Source: Micavibrio_A sp041655955
GTDB lineage: Bacteria > Pseudomonadota > Alphaproteobacteria > Micavibrionales > Micavibrionaceae
Direction: 5' to 3'
NCBI GenBank assembly: GCA_041655955.1
Contig: JBBAEN010000002.1
Location: 434,001 to 498,000, forward strand
DNA: 64,000 bases
The translations under genes and the position numbers were made by a program. How positions within the stretch are numbered: position 1 is the first letter of the stretch; the number at the start of each line of letters is the position of its first letter. Of this stretch, positions 1 through 8,270 are shown piece after piece. The notes beneath the pieces were generated by a model. It was given only the letters and a program-made list of their open reading frames with translations, made no database searches and was not told the DNA's origin.

Positions 1-2
1 CG

Positions 3-122
3 GGTTCAATCAAAGTCATGCAACGGACATTCCTGCAAACGCTGGTGCGCTGGGTGACGGTCGGGCTTTTGGCTCTTTTGGTAGCAGGCATTGCCGCCAA
101 AGGCGGGATATTCCACCGATAA
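3..122 (+). CDS. C-terminal end of a small membrane protein (partial)
   Basis: An open frame runs in from the left edge and stops at 120-122. Its visible 39 residues contain one strongly hydrophobic stretch (around LLALLVAGIAA) followed by a short basic tail. This is the shape of a C-terminal membrane anchor or a small holin-like protein. It lies upstream of lysis-type phage genes on the same strand, which makes a phage origin plausible, but the start and most of the gene are outside the window. No family is assigned. Confidence 0.4.
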   Translation, partial: GSIKVMQRTFLQTLVRWVTVGLLALLVAGIAAKGGIFHR

Positions 123-234
123 TCATATAATCAAAAACCCTGAAATATAGCCATTTATAAGCGTCTTATTCACTGGATTAACCGGCGAATAGAAGCGTTA
201 CTGTTTACTGTGTTCAACAACAAAGGAGAAAGCC

Positions 235-537
235 ATGAGCAAGAAATTTTGGAACGCCCACATTGACGACATTCAAAACGCCGGATGCACTGAAAATGAA
301 ATCAACGCTCTGATGGATATTTTCTGCTACGCCACCCGCACAATCGCCTGCACGCTGGCTCGCAAAGCAGAGTTTGATTTAAAAGATTTTATCACCGCCC
401 AGCAACGCGGCGTTACAGGATTCACCTTAATCCTTGCCAAAACAGATACCGCTGAAGCCGAACAATGGGCAGGCATTTTTGAAGCCAAAGGAAAATGCCT
501 GAAGGTGTTGGGGATGCTTGAACGAGATCAAATTTAA
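235..537 (+). CDS. Small prophage-associated protein, unknown function
   Basis: A 100-residue soluble protein that I do not recognise. It starts at ATG 235 behind a strong ribosome-binding site (AAAGGAGAAAGCC). Almost the same leader precedes the endolysin at 1574, which argues that both belong to one phage-type transcription unit. The sequence is mixed alpha-helical with no signal peptide or membrane segment, and has two cysteines in the middle (FCYATRTIACTLA). The opposite-strand HEPN gene begins its stop region only 4 bp downstream, separating this gene from the lysis genes. Confidence 0.6.
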   Translation: MSKKFWNAHIDDIQNAGCTENEINALMDIFCYATRTIACTLARKAEFDLKDFITAQQRGVTGFTLILAKTDTAEAEQWAGIFEAKGKCLKVLGMLERDQI

Positions 538-541
538 ACAA

Positions 542-1465
542 TTAGGAGTAAAATTCTCTAACTTCTTCAAAGCCATCAAGAGGCTTGCTCAGAACCTTTC
601 TAATTATATTCAAAGTAGCCATCCTACTTGAGCCTCTCTCGCATGTATCTAGCATCGTATCATTATTGAATATATCAACAAACAGCTCGCAAAAACTGAA
701 TGACCAATTGTTTATTTCTTCTATCTCATCAATGCTAGGAAAACCTTTTAGCTGATTTTGTGCTTCATAGTTGTTTAAAGTATTTTCTTGATGAGCAACT
801 ACTTTATCTCTCCAAACAAACAGTGATTTTAAGCAGCTACTATTCTCACTTGAGGGAATTTGGGATTTGATATCATCAAGCGATTCAACTCCCAGCTTCT
901 TCAAAAGATCAGGATTTCTTATTTTGGCACTACATTTGTTTTCGATTAAGAAGTCTACCAGTTCAGGTATCGTGTGTTTCTTATACTTTTTGTTGCTTGT
1001 GTCGTATATTTTGAAAGTTGACATCACCATTGTATCAATGGCCATACTCTGCACCACAGCAAAGAAATGGCCTTGTTTTTCTTTATTTATTTCCTTAGCG
1101 TGTTTTGATATCCCTCGATAAATGCCTATAGACTGCCTAACTTTTTCGGCATTGCCCACAATGGGTGAAACCATATCCATTATTGCATCGTAATAATACT
1201 TACGAGATCTCCCTTCAGTTGTTTTTATCTGAGGGTAACGCTTTTGTAGTCGTGGTCTCTGCGAGTCAATTTCAGAAACAAGTTGTTGTAATAAAGCGTG
1301 ATCATTATCAATCGGATTTACAGTCGCGGTAGAGCGTGTTTGTTTCTTACGGCATTGTTCTGGATATGTTTCAAAAACCCACGTTGCAATTTCACGAGCC
1401 GTGAAACGCTGCACAGGGTTACTTTCCAGAAACTCTTTTACTTTTTCACATAAATTTAATGCCAT
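542..1465 (-). CDS. Winged-helix-like domain fused to AbiU2-type HEPN domain
   Basis: A 307-residue protein with two parts. Residues about 1-92 form a conserved N-terminal module (FTAREIATWVFETYP ... RPRLQKRYPQI) that I associate with winged-helix heads fused to varied effector domains, as in COG2958/HrgA-like proteins. Residues about 130-300 look like an AbiU2/HEPN helical domain, with the putative RNase motif R219-x5-H225 in WRDKVVAH. HEPN domains of this type are commonly RNases in abortive-infection or toxin systems. It is convergent with the gene at 235-537 and divergent from the endolysin, and is AT-richer than the phage genes, so it looks like a cargo (moron) gene set into the lysis cassette. 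RNase activity is inferred from the motif only. Confidence 0.65.
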   Translation of the reverse strand: MALNLCEKVKEFLESNPVQRFTAREIATWVFETYPEQCRKKQTRSTATVNPIDNDHALLQQLVSEIDSQRPRLQKRYPQIKTTEGRSRKYYYDAIMDMVSPIVGNAEKVRQSIGIYRGISKHAKEINKEKQGHFFAVVQSMAIDTMVMSTFKIYDTSNKKYKKHTIPELVDFLIENKCSAKIRNPDLLKKLGVESLDDIKSQIPSSENSSCLKSLFVWRDKVVAHQENTLNNYEAQNQLKGFPSIDEIEEINNWSFSFCELFVDIFNNDTMLDTCERGSSRMATLNIIRKVLSKPLDGFEEVREFYS

Positions 1466-1523
1466 AAAAACTCTCTCTTAATAATCATTAACTATAGCAA
1501 CCAGCTATAAAATCACAAGAAGC

Positions 1524-1552
1524 AAAAACCGCCCTCAAGAGGCGGTTTTTTT
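1524..1552. terminator. Bidirectional-looking intrinsic terminator
   Basis: A hairpin with stem AAAAACCGCC / GGCGGTTTTT around a 7-nt loop, followed by a T run. It sits between the divergent HEPN gene and the endolysin. The A and T runs on both sides would allow termination in either direction. It probably isolates the inserted HEPN gene from phage lysis transcription. Confidence 0.75.
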
Positions 1553-1573
1553 ATTAACCAAAGGAGAAAGACC

Positions 1574-2233
1574 ATGCCGACCCAAAAACCGCGCGGTATT
1601 CGCAATCACAATCCTGGAAATATCCGCCGTAATGGTGACCCTTGGCAAGGTCTAGCCAAAGAGCAGAACGACCGTGAGTTCTTCACATTCAAATCTGCCA
1701 TTTACGGCATTCGCGCACTGGCACGGCTGCTGATTACCTATCAGGACAAATACGGCCTTTGCACAATCGAAGGAATTATCACGCGCTGGGCGCCAGCCAT
1801 CGAGAATAACACCGTCTCGTATATTCAGGCTGTAGCGCGGAATACGGGGTTTTCTGCGCTACAAACGCTGGATATGCACCGTTTCGAGCATTTGCAGCCG
1901 ATTGTGAAAGCCATCATTCAACATGAAAACGGCCAGCAACCGTACAGCGACGCTGAAATCACCAAGGCGCTGGTGCTGGCGGGCGTGGAGCCGAAACAAC
2001 AAAGCCTGCAGGCTTCCCGCACCGTTAAGGGCGGTCAGGTTGCCACGGCGGGCACGATGGGCGCTGGGGCGATTGAAGCGGTCCAAGAAACGCTGGAGCC
2101 TGCAACAAGCGCGTTGCTGGCTATCGCGCCATATCTGGAAGTTGCGAAATGGGCATTGTTGGCCGTCACGTTGATTGGCATCGGTGTCATGCTGTGGGCG
2201 CGTATCGACGATCATCGGAAAGGGCTGCGCTGA
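1574..2233 (+). CDS. Phage endolysin-like protein with C-terminal membrane anchor
   Basis: A 219-residue protein opening with RGIRNHNPGNIRRNGDPWQG, the typical head of a phage structural/lytic transglycosylase-like family (muralytic virion protein or endolysin). The helical lysozyme-like region runs to about residue 135. A linker follows, then one or two hydrophobic segments near residues 170-210 and a basic tail (RIDDHRKGLR), suggesting the enzyme is tethered to the inner membrane. The RBS AAAGGAGAAAGACC matches that of the gene at 235. Its stop overlaps the next ATG (TGATG), indicating translational coupling to the spanin-like pair. Enzymatic class is inferred from the N-terminal motif. Confidence 0.7.
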   Translation: MPTQKPRGIRNHNPGNIRRNGDPWQGLAKEQNDREFFTFKSAIYGIRALARLLITYQDKYGLCTIEGIITRWAPAIENNTVSYIQAVARNTGFSALQTLDMHRFEHLQPIVKAIIQHENGQQPYSDAEITKALVLAGVEPKQQSLQASRTVKGGQVATAGTMGAGAIEAVQETLEPATSALLAIAPYLEVAKWALLAVTLIGIGVMLWARIDDHRKGLR

Positions 2234-2472
2234 TGCTGGCAATTCTTAAAAGCTGGTTGTCCAGTCATGTGCTGCGCCTCATCGGATGGGGCGTGGCTGG
2301 GCTTTCGGTGCTGACCATCCTGCTTGGCGCACGCCAGGCGGGACGCAATGCCGAACGCAACGATCAACTCAAGAAAATCATAGAGGTAAAAGATGCGCAA
2401 CTTCGTGCCACGCTGGATGCTCCCCGTACTCGCGGTGAGCTTATTGACCGCCTGCGCAGGGGCAAATTCTAA
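2233..2472 (+). CDS. Rz-like inner-membrane spanin subunit
   Basis: The ATG at 2233 overlaps the endolysin stop and gives a 79-residue protein: one N-terminal transmembrane helix (about residues 12-32, LIGWGVAGLSVLTILLG) and a charged periplasmic helix (NAERNDQLKKIIEVKDAQLRA). A longer frame from 2149 would overlap the endolysin and is not preferred. Topology, size, position after the endolysin and an embedded lipoprotein gene in another frame all match i-spanins of Rz/Rz1 systems, which link inner and outer membranes to finish lysis. Sequence identity among spanins is low, so the call is by architecture. Confidence 0.65.
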   Translation: MLAILKSWLSSHVLRLIGWGVAGLSVLTILLGARQAGRNAERNDQLKKIIEVKDAQLRATLDAPRTRGELIDRLRRGKF

Positions 2473-2638
2473 CTCTGCCACGGCATGTCCGCCTATCAAG
2501 GAATACAGCCGCGAATTTCAAAACAAATTAGCGGCTGAAATCGAGTCCGCAACAGAAGGTGCTGTGTGGCCGTTGGTGGTGCAGGACTATGCAACGTTAA
2601 GATTGCAGCTCAAAACATGTCAACAGAAATCTCTGTAA
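2393..2638 (+). CDS. Rz1-like outer-membrane spanin lipoprotein
   Basis: An 81-residue protein with an N-terminal hydrophobic signal and a lipobox LLTA-C21, predicting cleavage and lipid attachment at Cys21. Its start (ATG 2393, preceded by AGAGGT) lies inside the Rz-like gene in a different reading frame, and the frame extends 166 bp past the end of that gene. This embedded/overlapping layout is the hallmark of Rz/Rz1 pairs. The mature part is helical and ends QLKTCQQKSL. It would be the o-spanin partner of the protein at 2233-2472. Confidence 0.7.
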   Translation: MRNFVPRWMLPVLAVSLLTACAGANSNSATACPPIKEYSREFQNKLAAEIESATEGAVWPLVVQDYATLRLQLKTCQQKSL

Positions 2639-2671
2639 TTAATGCATTAAGTTTTTAGTTAAATTTTGAGA

Positions 2672-5005
2672 CTACGGAGTCTTTCTGCTGGTGGCACTCT
2701 TAATGATTTCAATTTGTCCCCCTGCAAACCTTTCAACCACAGTGATTGTCTCCTTACACGCCAATTTAAGATCGTCGGGTGATGGCATCTCATCATAATA
2801 GGTTCCGTGACAGAGAGAGTTCACCATTATGCTCTTGATGCTAAATCCCTCTTCACCTGCAAGATAAGCGATAAAATTTTCTAGGCTCTGCGACTTATCA
2901 GGTCTACAAAAGCGTCCAATCGCTTCTAGAACGGAACGAATTGCGTTACCAGTACTGTAGTCTGGATTGTTGCCATTTACAACATGATAGACATGCGCAA
3001 GTTGTCGCTCAAACGGAGCCACGTAATTCGTCAGGCGCGTCAGTTCATGTGTGGTGCCGTCAGTAGAAAGAGAAAATGTAGCATCTTCTTTGATGACTCG
3101 ATTTGTCCGAGAGATGTTAAAGAAATAGCTACTGTGGGTCAAAATCAGAAGCTCTGGTCGTTTACAATTATTGCCGTCAATCTTGCTAGGATTTATCCAA
3201 ACCTCACCTTTTTCCGAAATGCTTAGATTCTTAAGTGTTTGCGCAATGGCAAACACAAAATCATATGACATCGAAGTTACCGGATCATCAAATATCAAAA
3301 ACAACTTCCTGTAATCGCTGTTCGATGTCACCCTGCGGTGAACGCAGGCTATAAAGTAACAGAACGCAATAGCTGTTTTCTCTCCATCACTCAACGTGCG
3401 GTGAGGACCGCGTGCCATCTCATGGCCACCACGCTTGATAGCGAACTTATCCTTGTCAAAGACGTATTTATCAGCAAAAAACTCTTTGAGTAGAAGTTCG
3501 AAGGTTTCAGCAACACGATCACGAGCGTTCGTTGACGGGTTTGATTTTTCAAGGACTTTTAGTTCTTCCTTCTTATCTTTGATATCGTCCTCGATCCTTC
3601 TCAAGGATTCGATGTCTGGCCAGTGACTTATTGCGAACCCACGGTCGAATACCTCACAAGCTTTGCGTTGAAGGAATTTACGTTCTTCATCAGACTTTTT
3701 GACAGCCTCGTTGAGTTCTAGGACTTTTGTGTTGTTATCTTCAATGACCTTATTGATGTTTGTGATGTTGGTGGACACGTTGCCACTTGGTAGCAGATGC
3801 GGGGATGATAGTGCGCCAGCCTTTTTCTGAATGGCTTCCTTAATATCAATGATTGTTGCTCGCAACTCCTTGAATTCTGTCTCTCCATCATCAATCTCAA
3901 TGCTTTTTTTAGACGGAACAAAACGTTTTAGCGTATCATATCGTGATTTTTGCTTGGCAAGCTTAGCCTCAGCTTCTTTAAGTTCCGTATTTTTCTGGTT
4001 GAACTTACGAAAGAACTCTCGAAGTTCCGCTTTATGCTTTTCTTCTTCATCATTAAAATAAGAAATATAAGCATCAATTACAGCTTTTGGATCAGGAGAC
4101 GTGATGCCTTGTTCGCAGAACGGGCATGTTGAACAATGATCATCTTGAATAATCTTCGCACCGATCTCATAAAAGCTGTGGTGGGTATCGATTTTTTTCT
4201 TAATGCCTTCGGAAACGCTTGACGGAGAAGTCACCCGTTGAAGGGATACAGTCAACTCTCCCAAATCAATATCGTCACTCCTCATTAAATCTAGTGTGTC
4301 AGGATATGATGGTTCCGCTGGAATGGACTTGAGGCTGTCTAGATCCGTGAGAATTTCAGCAAAAGCTTGTTCGGGTGGAACTGGCTTTTCGATATAATGT
4401 CTTAGCAAGATATCAAGGCTCAAAGCCTTGTATTCCTTAAGCTGTTTGTTTATGCTGGCTTTTTGATGGAGTTCCGCAAGTTTTTCATTCTCGTATTTAG
4501 CGCGAAGGACGGACACGGTTGACTGCTCATCTCTGACTACTTTTTCTAGAGCCTCTTGCGCATCCTTTATCTTGATGTTCTCGCTATCGACAGAAATCTG
4601 ATTCTCAATCTTTCCATCTATCTCGTATGACCGTTCTCTGAGTTCTTCGTGCACGAAATCTTCTGAGAAGACATGAAATATTGTATCCAAAATATTTACA
4701 GATACATTGTTTCCGTTTTTTTCTAATTGCAATGCTCCCATGGCGACCGTCCCCCGAGAGAACGAAAAGGTTCCCTTGCCGTCTGGTGACTCGTCTGAAA
4801 CAAGGTTACGAGCAGCATCAGTGATGTCTCTGCCTTGGCTTTTCAAAGCTAGGTAGCGGAGTGCGCGAGACAAGAAGGATTTCCCTGTACCATTTCGCGC
4901 AAATATCAGGTTCTGGGCATGCTTCGTAAGATCTCCGTCCAGAGAGAAGATTGGCCCCAAGTATTTAGCGGATACGGAAAAAATTGGATTCGGTGTGGTG
5001 CTCAT
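2672..5005 (-). CDS. RloC-like zinc-hook ATPase with anticodon-nuclease-type C-terminus
   Basis: About 777 residues from ATG 5005 (AGGA 8 nt upstream; a TTG at 5011 overlapping the previous stop is the alternative). N-terminal P-loop ARNGTGKS, long coiled coils flanking a zinc-hook-like CSTCPFC near residue 295, then the ABC signature LSDGEK, Walker B FLIFDDP and an H-loop (LTHSS). This is the Rad50-like layout of RloC. Near residue 690 the sequence IRSVLEAIGRF gives R-x3-E, with a histidine in SLCHGTY about 39 residues on. That resembles the R-E-H triad of PrrC/RloC anticodon nucleases. RloC proteins cut tRNA anticodons after DNA damage or restriction failure. Here it is the last gene of a methylase/helicase/nuclease operon. 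Alternative: a generic AAA_13-type defence ATPase. Confidence 0.7.
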   Translation of the reverse strand: MSTTPNPIFSVSAKYLGPIFSLDGDLTKHAQNLIFARNGTGKSFLSRALRYLALKSQGRDITDAARNLVSDESPDGKGTFSFSRGTVAMGALQLEKNGNNVSVNILDTIFHVFSEDFVHEELRERSYEIDGKIENQISVDSENIKIKDAQEALEKVVRDEQSTVSVLRAKYENEKLAELHQKASINKQLKEYKALSLDILLRHYIEKPVPPEQAFAEILTDLDSLKSIPAEPSYPDTLDLMRSDDIDLGELTVSLQRVTSPSSVSEGIKKKIDTHHSFYEIGAKIIQDDHCSTCPFCEQGITSPDPKAVIDAYISYFNDEEEKHKAELREFFRKFNQKNTELKEAEAKLAKQKSRYDTLKRFVPSKKSIEIDDGETEFKELRATIIDIKEAIQKKAGALSSPHLLPSGNVSTNITNINKVIEDNNTKVLELNEAVKKSDEERKFLQRKACEVFDRGFAISHWPDIESLRRIEDDIKDKKEELKVLEKSNPSTNARDRVAETFELLLKEFFADKYVFDKDKFAIKRGGHEMARGPHRTLSDGEKTAIAFCYFIACVHRRVTSNSDYRKLFLIFDDPVTSMSYDFVFAIAQTLKNLSISEKGEVWINPSKIDGNNCKRPELLILTHSSYFFNISRTNRVIKEDATFSLSTDGTTHELTRLTNYVAPFERQLAHVYHVVNGNNPDYSTGNAIRSVLEAIGRFCRPDKSQSLENFIAYLAGEEGFSIKSIMVNSLCHGTYYDEMPSPDDLKLACKETITVVERFAGGQIEIIKSATSRKTP

Positions 5006-5007
5006 GC

Positions 5008-6204
5008 TCAATGTCCTTGCTGCCGCACCAAGCAGGCTGCCTGCTGGTCATATATATAATTTATAATCGTGCCATTCTTGATATGCTCAATAGCTTGGTC
5101 AATTACGAATAAAGGCACGAGAAACCATTCACGGGGATCAATTGGATTTCCTAAACGATCTTTAATTTCAATATTCAGCTGTGCAGGCTTAAAAAAGCGG
5201 TGGATGAGGTTTTCAAGTTTGACAGGATTGATATTGGAAAGCTCATAGGTTGCCACGATTTCGACATCTGCCATCAGATAGGTGGAGGAAACTTTTGGAT
5301 TGCCTAAGCGTTTCTTGATATCACCGCCAGTGACACCTATTTTATGAATGAATTCACGATTTTCTTTTATAAAAGGGTAGTCAGAGTCACTGCGCAAAAC
5401 GTAGATCGTTCCGGTTTCAACGTCTCCATCTTCAAACTCGCCAGAGAAAAGAGGGCCAGCAGAGGGTTCGGTGACGATACGGCTAGCTTCATCCTTATAA
5501 AGGCCCCGACGCAAAGAATCTAAGAGGAGATTGCTTTCTGTGCCATTTGAATAGATTACACGAAGACGTGCATCCATGGCTTCATTCGAGCCTTTAATAG
5601 GCTCGCCGATTTCGGCAACATATACCATCTGGCCATAAAGAATGAAAAAGTCTCCAACCTTAATGCGCGACTTGAGAAAGCCTGCATCTTTTCTTATCTG
5701 AAGAGACTGTCGTATACCCTTAGCGATCTCCTCGGATACCGCATCAAACAATGGCTTAAATTTCTGAAAATCATTACATGGTGTGCGGTTGGCTATTTCT
5801 TCTGCAGCATTAATTTCGGCACGAGGGCGTACATGCGTCAGATTGGTAATATCACTCTTGATAATGCCTTCCAGCTCTTCCAAAAGTGTTTCATCATCCA
5901 GCTCGTTATCTGCGCTCCCTGAGATAGCTGCTGCATCCCCCAAAAGGCCATGCTTATCCAAATCTAAAAGAAGCAGGCGGCACTCCTCTGATCCGCGAAT
6001 TTTATCAAGCCGCACAGCATAAAGGCGTTCAAAAATGTCTTTATCTTCACCGTGTAAGGGAAGACGCCCGTGTTGTTCAAAGAATCGCTCGATATCTTCA
6101 AATCCGGCAATAATTCGTTCTTCACGTGCCGTGCGGCCAGAACCTTCTTTTTTTGCAACGTGAAGATCGCTTAATTCATCATAAAGTTCGTCTAGATCAC
6201 TCAT
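5008..6204 (-). CDS. GIY-YIG (T5orf172-type) nuclease
   Basis: 398 residues from ATG 6204, which overlaps the helicase stop by 8 bp; the longer frame from 6300 would run deep into the helicase and is rejected. The C-terminal third is a T5orf172/Mug113-like GIY-YIG domain: GTIYVL (GIY), HKIGVT (YIG), a basic IKKRLG segment, and LENLIHRFF carrying the metal-binding glutamate. The N-terminal half is helical and contains a GRLP-type motif (FFEQHGRLPL) that also occurs at the C-terminus of the upstream helicase. It is likely the DNA-cleaving subunit of the operon, since the upstream methylase lacks an evident nuclease motif. Target and cofactor are unknown. Confidence 0.75.
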   Translation of the reverse strand: MSDLDELYDELSDLHVAKKEGSGRTAREERIIAGFEDIERFFEQHGRLPLHGEDKDIFERLYAVRLDKIRGSEECRLLLLDLDKHGLLGDAAAISGSADNELDDETLLEELEGIIKSDITNLTHVRPRAEINAAEEIANRTPCNDFQKFKPLFDAVSEEIAKGIRQSLQIRKDAGFLKSRIKVGDFFILYGQMVYVAEIGEPIKGSNEAMDARLRVIYSNGTESNLLLDSLRRGLYKDEASRIVTEPSAGPLFSGEFEDGDVETGTIYVLRSDSDYPFIKENREFIHKIGVTGGDIKKRLGNPKVSSTYLMADVEIVATYELSNINPVKLENLIHRFFKPAQLNIEIKDRLGNPIDPREWFLVPLFVIDQAIEHIKNGTIINYIYDQQAACLVRQQGH

Positions 6205-8260
6205 AGCGTCCTTCTTCCTTGTATCGTACAAAAGCTGCCGCACCTTCGGCCATGCGCTTTTCCCATGGGTCTGCAGAATCCAAGGATGGCAGACGGCCAC
6301 GTTCCTTTTTGAACTTCACGGCACGTGTGGCCAAATCTTTCGCTTCTTCAGGGGAGAGCTTTGTTTTCTTGCCTGCGATGACTGCGGCAACCTGTTTCAG
6401 GCTATCCTCATTCATGGCTTTAGAAAGGATAGCATAGGCTTCGCCAAATGGGTTAATGCGGTCGATCAGGTCGATATCCAGTTCGCGTACATCCATGGCA
6501 AATTTGCGCACCCCATCAATGAGGGCTGTGTTGCTGGTTGTGAGCGCGCCAGGCGTAGCTGGGTCGGAAATGATTTTCTTAGCTTCCTGCACGATATTGA
6601 TCGCTGCCACGGCGCGTTGGCGTATGGCTTCTTGATCTTCTTCGCTTAAATCGGGGTATTTATCGCGGATGATCTTACCAATCCTCACCTCGGTGATTTC
6701 TTCCGGTACAAGTTCAGTATCAAAAATTCCTTTTTCTAAAGAAGGCTTATCCTGCACAATGGCGGCAATAACTTCATTCAGATCTTCTTTGCAAATACGC
6801 TGAGCCTCTGCGCTTTTAGGTTCAATAAGGCCTTTGATTTCCATCTGCACTGCACCCGTGACAGGGTCGAAGCCTACATTGGTCTTGGTCGAGTCATAAC
6901 CACCCGTGCCGTAATCCATGCCATCAACGGGGCCGCTTTGCGGATTTTTAGGTACGAAGTTAAATTTGGGCGCAAGCACCTGCTCCATGAGCAGGCTGGC
7001 TGCAATGGCTTTGAGTGTATCGTTCACCGCATCTGTCACAGCCTCAGAGCTTGCATCTGGCTCCGCGATTAGATTGGTAAAGCGTGCCTGTGTCTTTCCT
7101 TTTGCATCGCGGGTGGCGCGGCCAATGATCTGGATAATTTCAGTCAAACTTGAACGGTATCCAACGGTCAGTGCATGTTCACACCAGATCCAGTCAAATC
7201 CTTCCTTCGCCATACCAAGAGCAATAATCACATCTACATGGTCACGGTTATCTTTTTGCGCTGGATCTTTCAGGGAGGTTAGAACCTTAGAATGCCGCTC
7301 TGGGCCATCATCGACCAGGTCAGCAACTTTCAAAATGCGGCCATCGGGACGTTCAACAAGATCAAATCCTGTGATGGGATCTTTGCCTTTCCATTCACCC
7401 ATCGTCCCCATGATTTCACTTACCTCAGTCGTTTTGCCGCGCTGGGTGCTTTCACGAGAATTAACATTGGGGATATGCAGGATAGTTTTCAGGTCTGTAT
7501 CCAGCACGTCTGCGATCTCGTCAATATATGATCCAGAATAAAAGTAATAGCCGATATCAAGACGTTTTAAGTATTGATAGCCATTGAGCTGCTCATAATA
7601 GGTGTAGGTGACAGTTTCAAAGCGTGCTTCATCGGCAGGCATCAACACAGGTATGGCATCACCACGGAAATATGACCCGGTCATCGCCACAATGTGCACT
7701 TTATCTCTTGTAATCAGCTGGGTAATGATCCCACCCAGAATGTTATCTTCCGCTGCACTCACGTGGTGAAATTCATCCACGGCAATCAGGCAGTCGTCAA
7801 AAGCAGAAATCCCAAAGCGTTCCACCGCAAAGCGGAAAGTGGCATGGGTACAAACCAGCGTGCGGTCAGGACTGTCAAGAAAGGCTTTTACCGATTTGAC
7901 CTTGCCGCCATTATCATCGCCTGGGGCGTTACAAAGATTCCATTGCGGGGCGACAACCCAATCTGCCCAGAAACCGTATTTTGACAGAGGCTCATCATTA
8001 AAGCTGGAGCCGATAGATTTTTCCGGCACAACAATCAATGCCTTTTTCAGGCCCTGGTTATGCAGCTTATCCAATGCAATAAACATCAATGCGCGGCTTT
8101 TACCCGATGCCGGCGGAGATTTAATCAGCAGATATTGTTCGCCACGCTTTTCATAGGCGCGCTCTTGCATAACCCGCATCCCCATCGCATTTGCGGTGGT
8201 TGAACTACCATTGCTGGCATATTTGACGGTTACAGAGGGGATGGATTTAATGTCTGTCAT
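6197..8260 (-). CDS. DEAD/DEAH-box helicase of the defence operon
   Basis: 687 residues from ATG 8260, chosen over an upstream in-frame ATG at 8287 because GAGGAA lies 6 nt before it and it avoids overlap with the preceding gene. SF2 motifs are visible: Walker A PPASGKS, Walker B VDEFHH, motif III AMTGS, and motif VI QIIGRATR. The C-terminus (LSPEEAKDLA ... GRLPSLDSADPWE) shares a GRLP-containing motif with the following GIY-YIG protein, hinting at a common interaction element. Restriction translocases of types I and III and other defence helicases have this core. It probably remodels or moves along DNA for the adjacent nuclease. Confidence 0.85.
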   Translation of the reverse strand: MTDIKSIPSVTVKYASNGSSTTANAMGMRVMQERAYEKRGEQYLLIKSPPASGKSRALMFIALDKLHNQGLKKALIVVPEKSIGSSFNDEPLSKYGFWADWVVAPQWNLCNAPGDDNGGKVKSVKAFLDSPDRTLVCTHATFRFAVERFGISAFDDCLIAVDEFHHVSAAEDNILGGIITQLITRDKVHIVAMTGSYFRGDAIPVLMPADEARFETVTYTYYEQLNGYQYLKRLDIGYYFYSGSYIDEIADVLDTDLKTILHIPNVNSRESTQRGKTTEVSEIMGTMGEWKGKDPITGFDLVERPDGRILKVADLVDDGPERHSKVLTSLKDPAQKDNRDHVDVIIALGMAKEGFDWIWCEHALTVGYRSSLTEIIQIIGRATRDAKGKTQARFTNLIAEPDASSEAVTDAVNDTLKAIAASLLMEQVLAPKFNFVPKNPQSGPVDGMDYGTGGYDSTKTNVGFDPVTGAVQMEIKGLIEPKSAEAQRICKEDLNEVIAAIVQDKPSLEKGIFDTELVPEEITEVRIGKIIRDKYPDLSEEDQEAIRQRAVAAINIVQEAKKIISDPATPGALTTSNTALIDGVRKFAMDVRELDIDLIDRINPFGEAYAILSKAMNEDSLKQVAAVIAGKKTKLSPEEAKDLATRAVKFKKERGRLPSLDSADPWEKRMAEGAAAFVRYKEEGRYE

Positions 8261-8270
8261 TGCTTGTTCC

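Noticed and set aside
6918..7541. Plus-strand frame of 207 codons inside the helicase gene
   Set aside because: Shadow of the SF2 helicase; no start signal.
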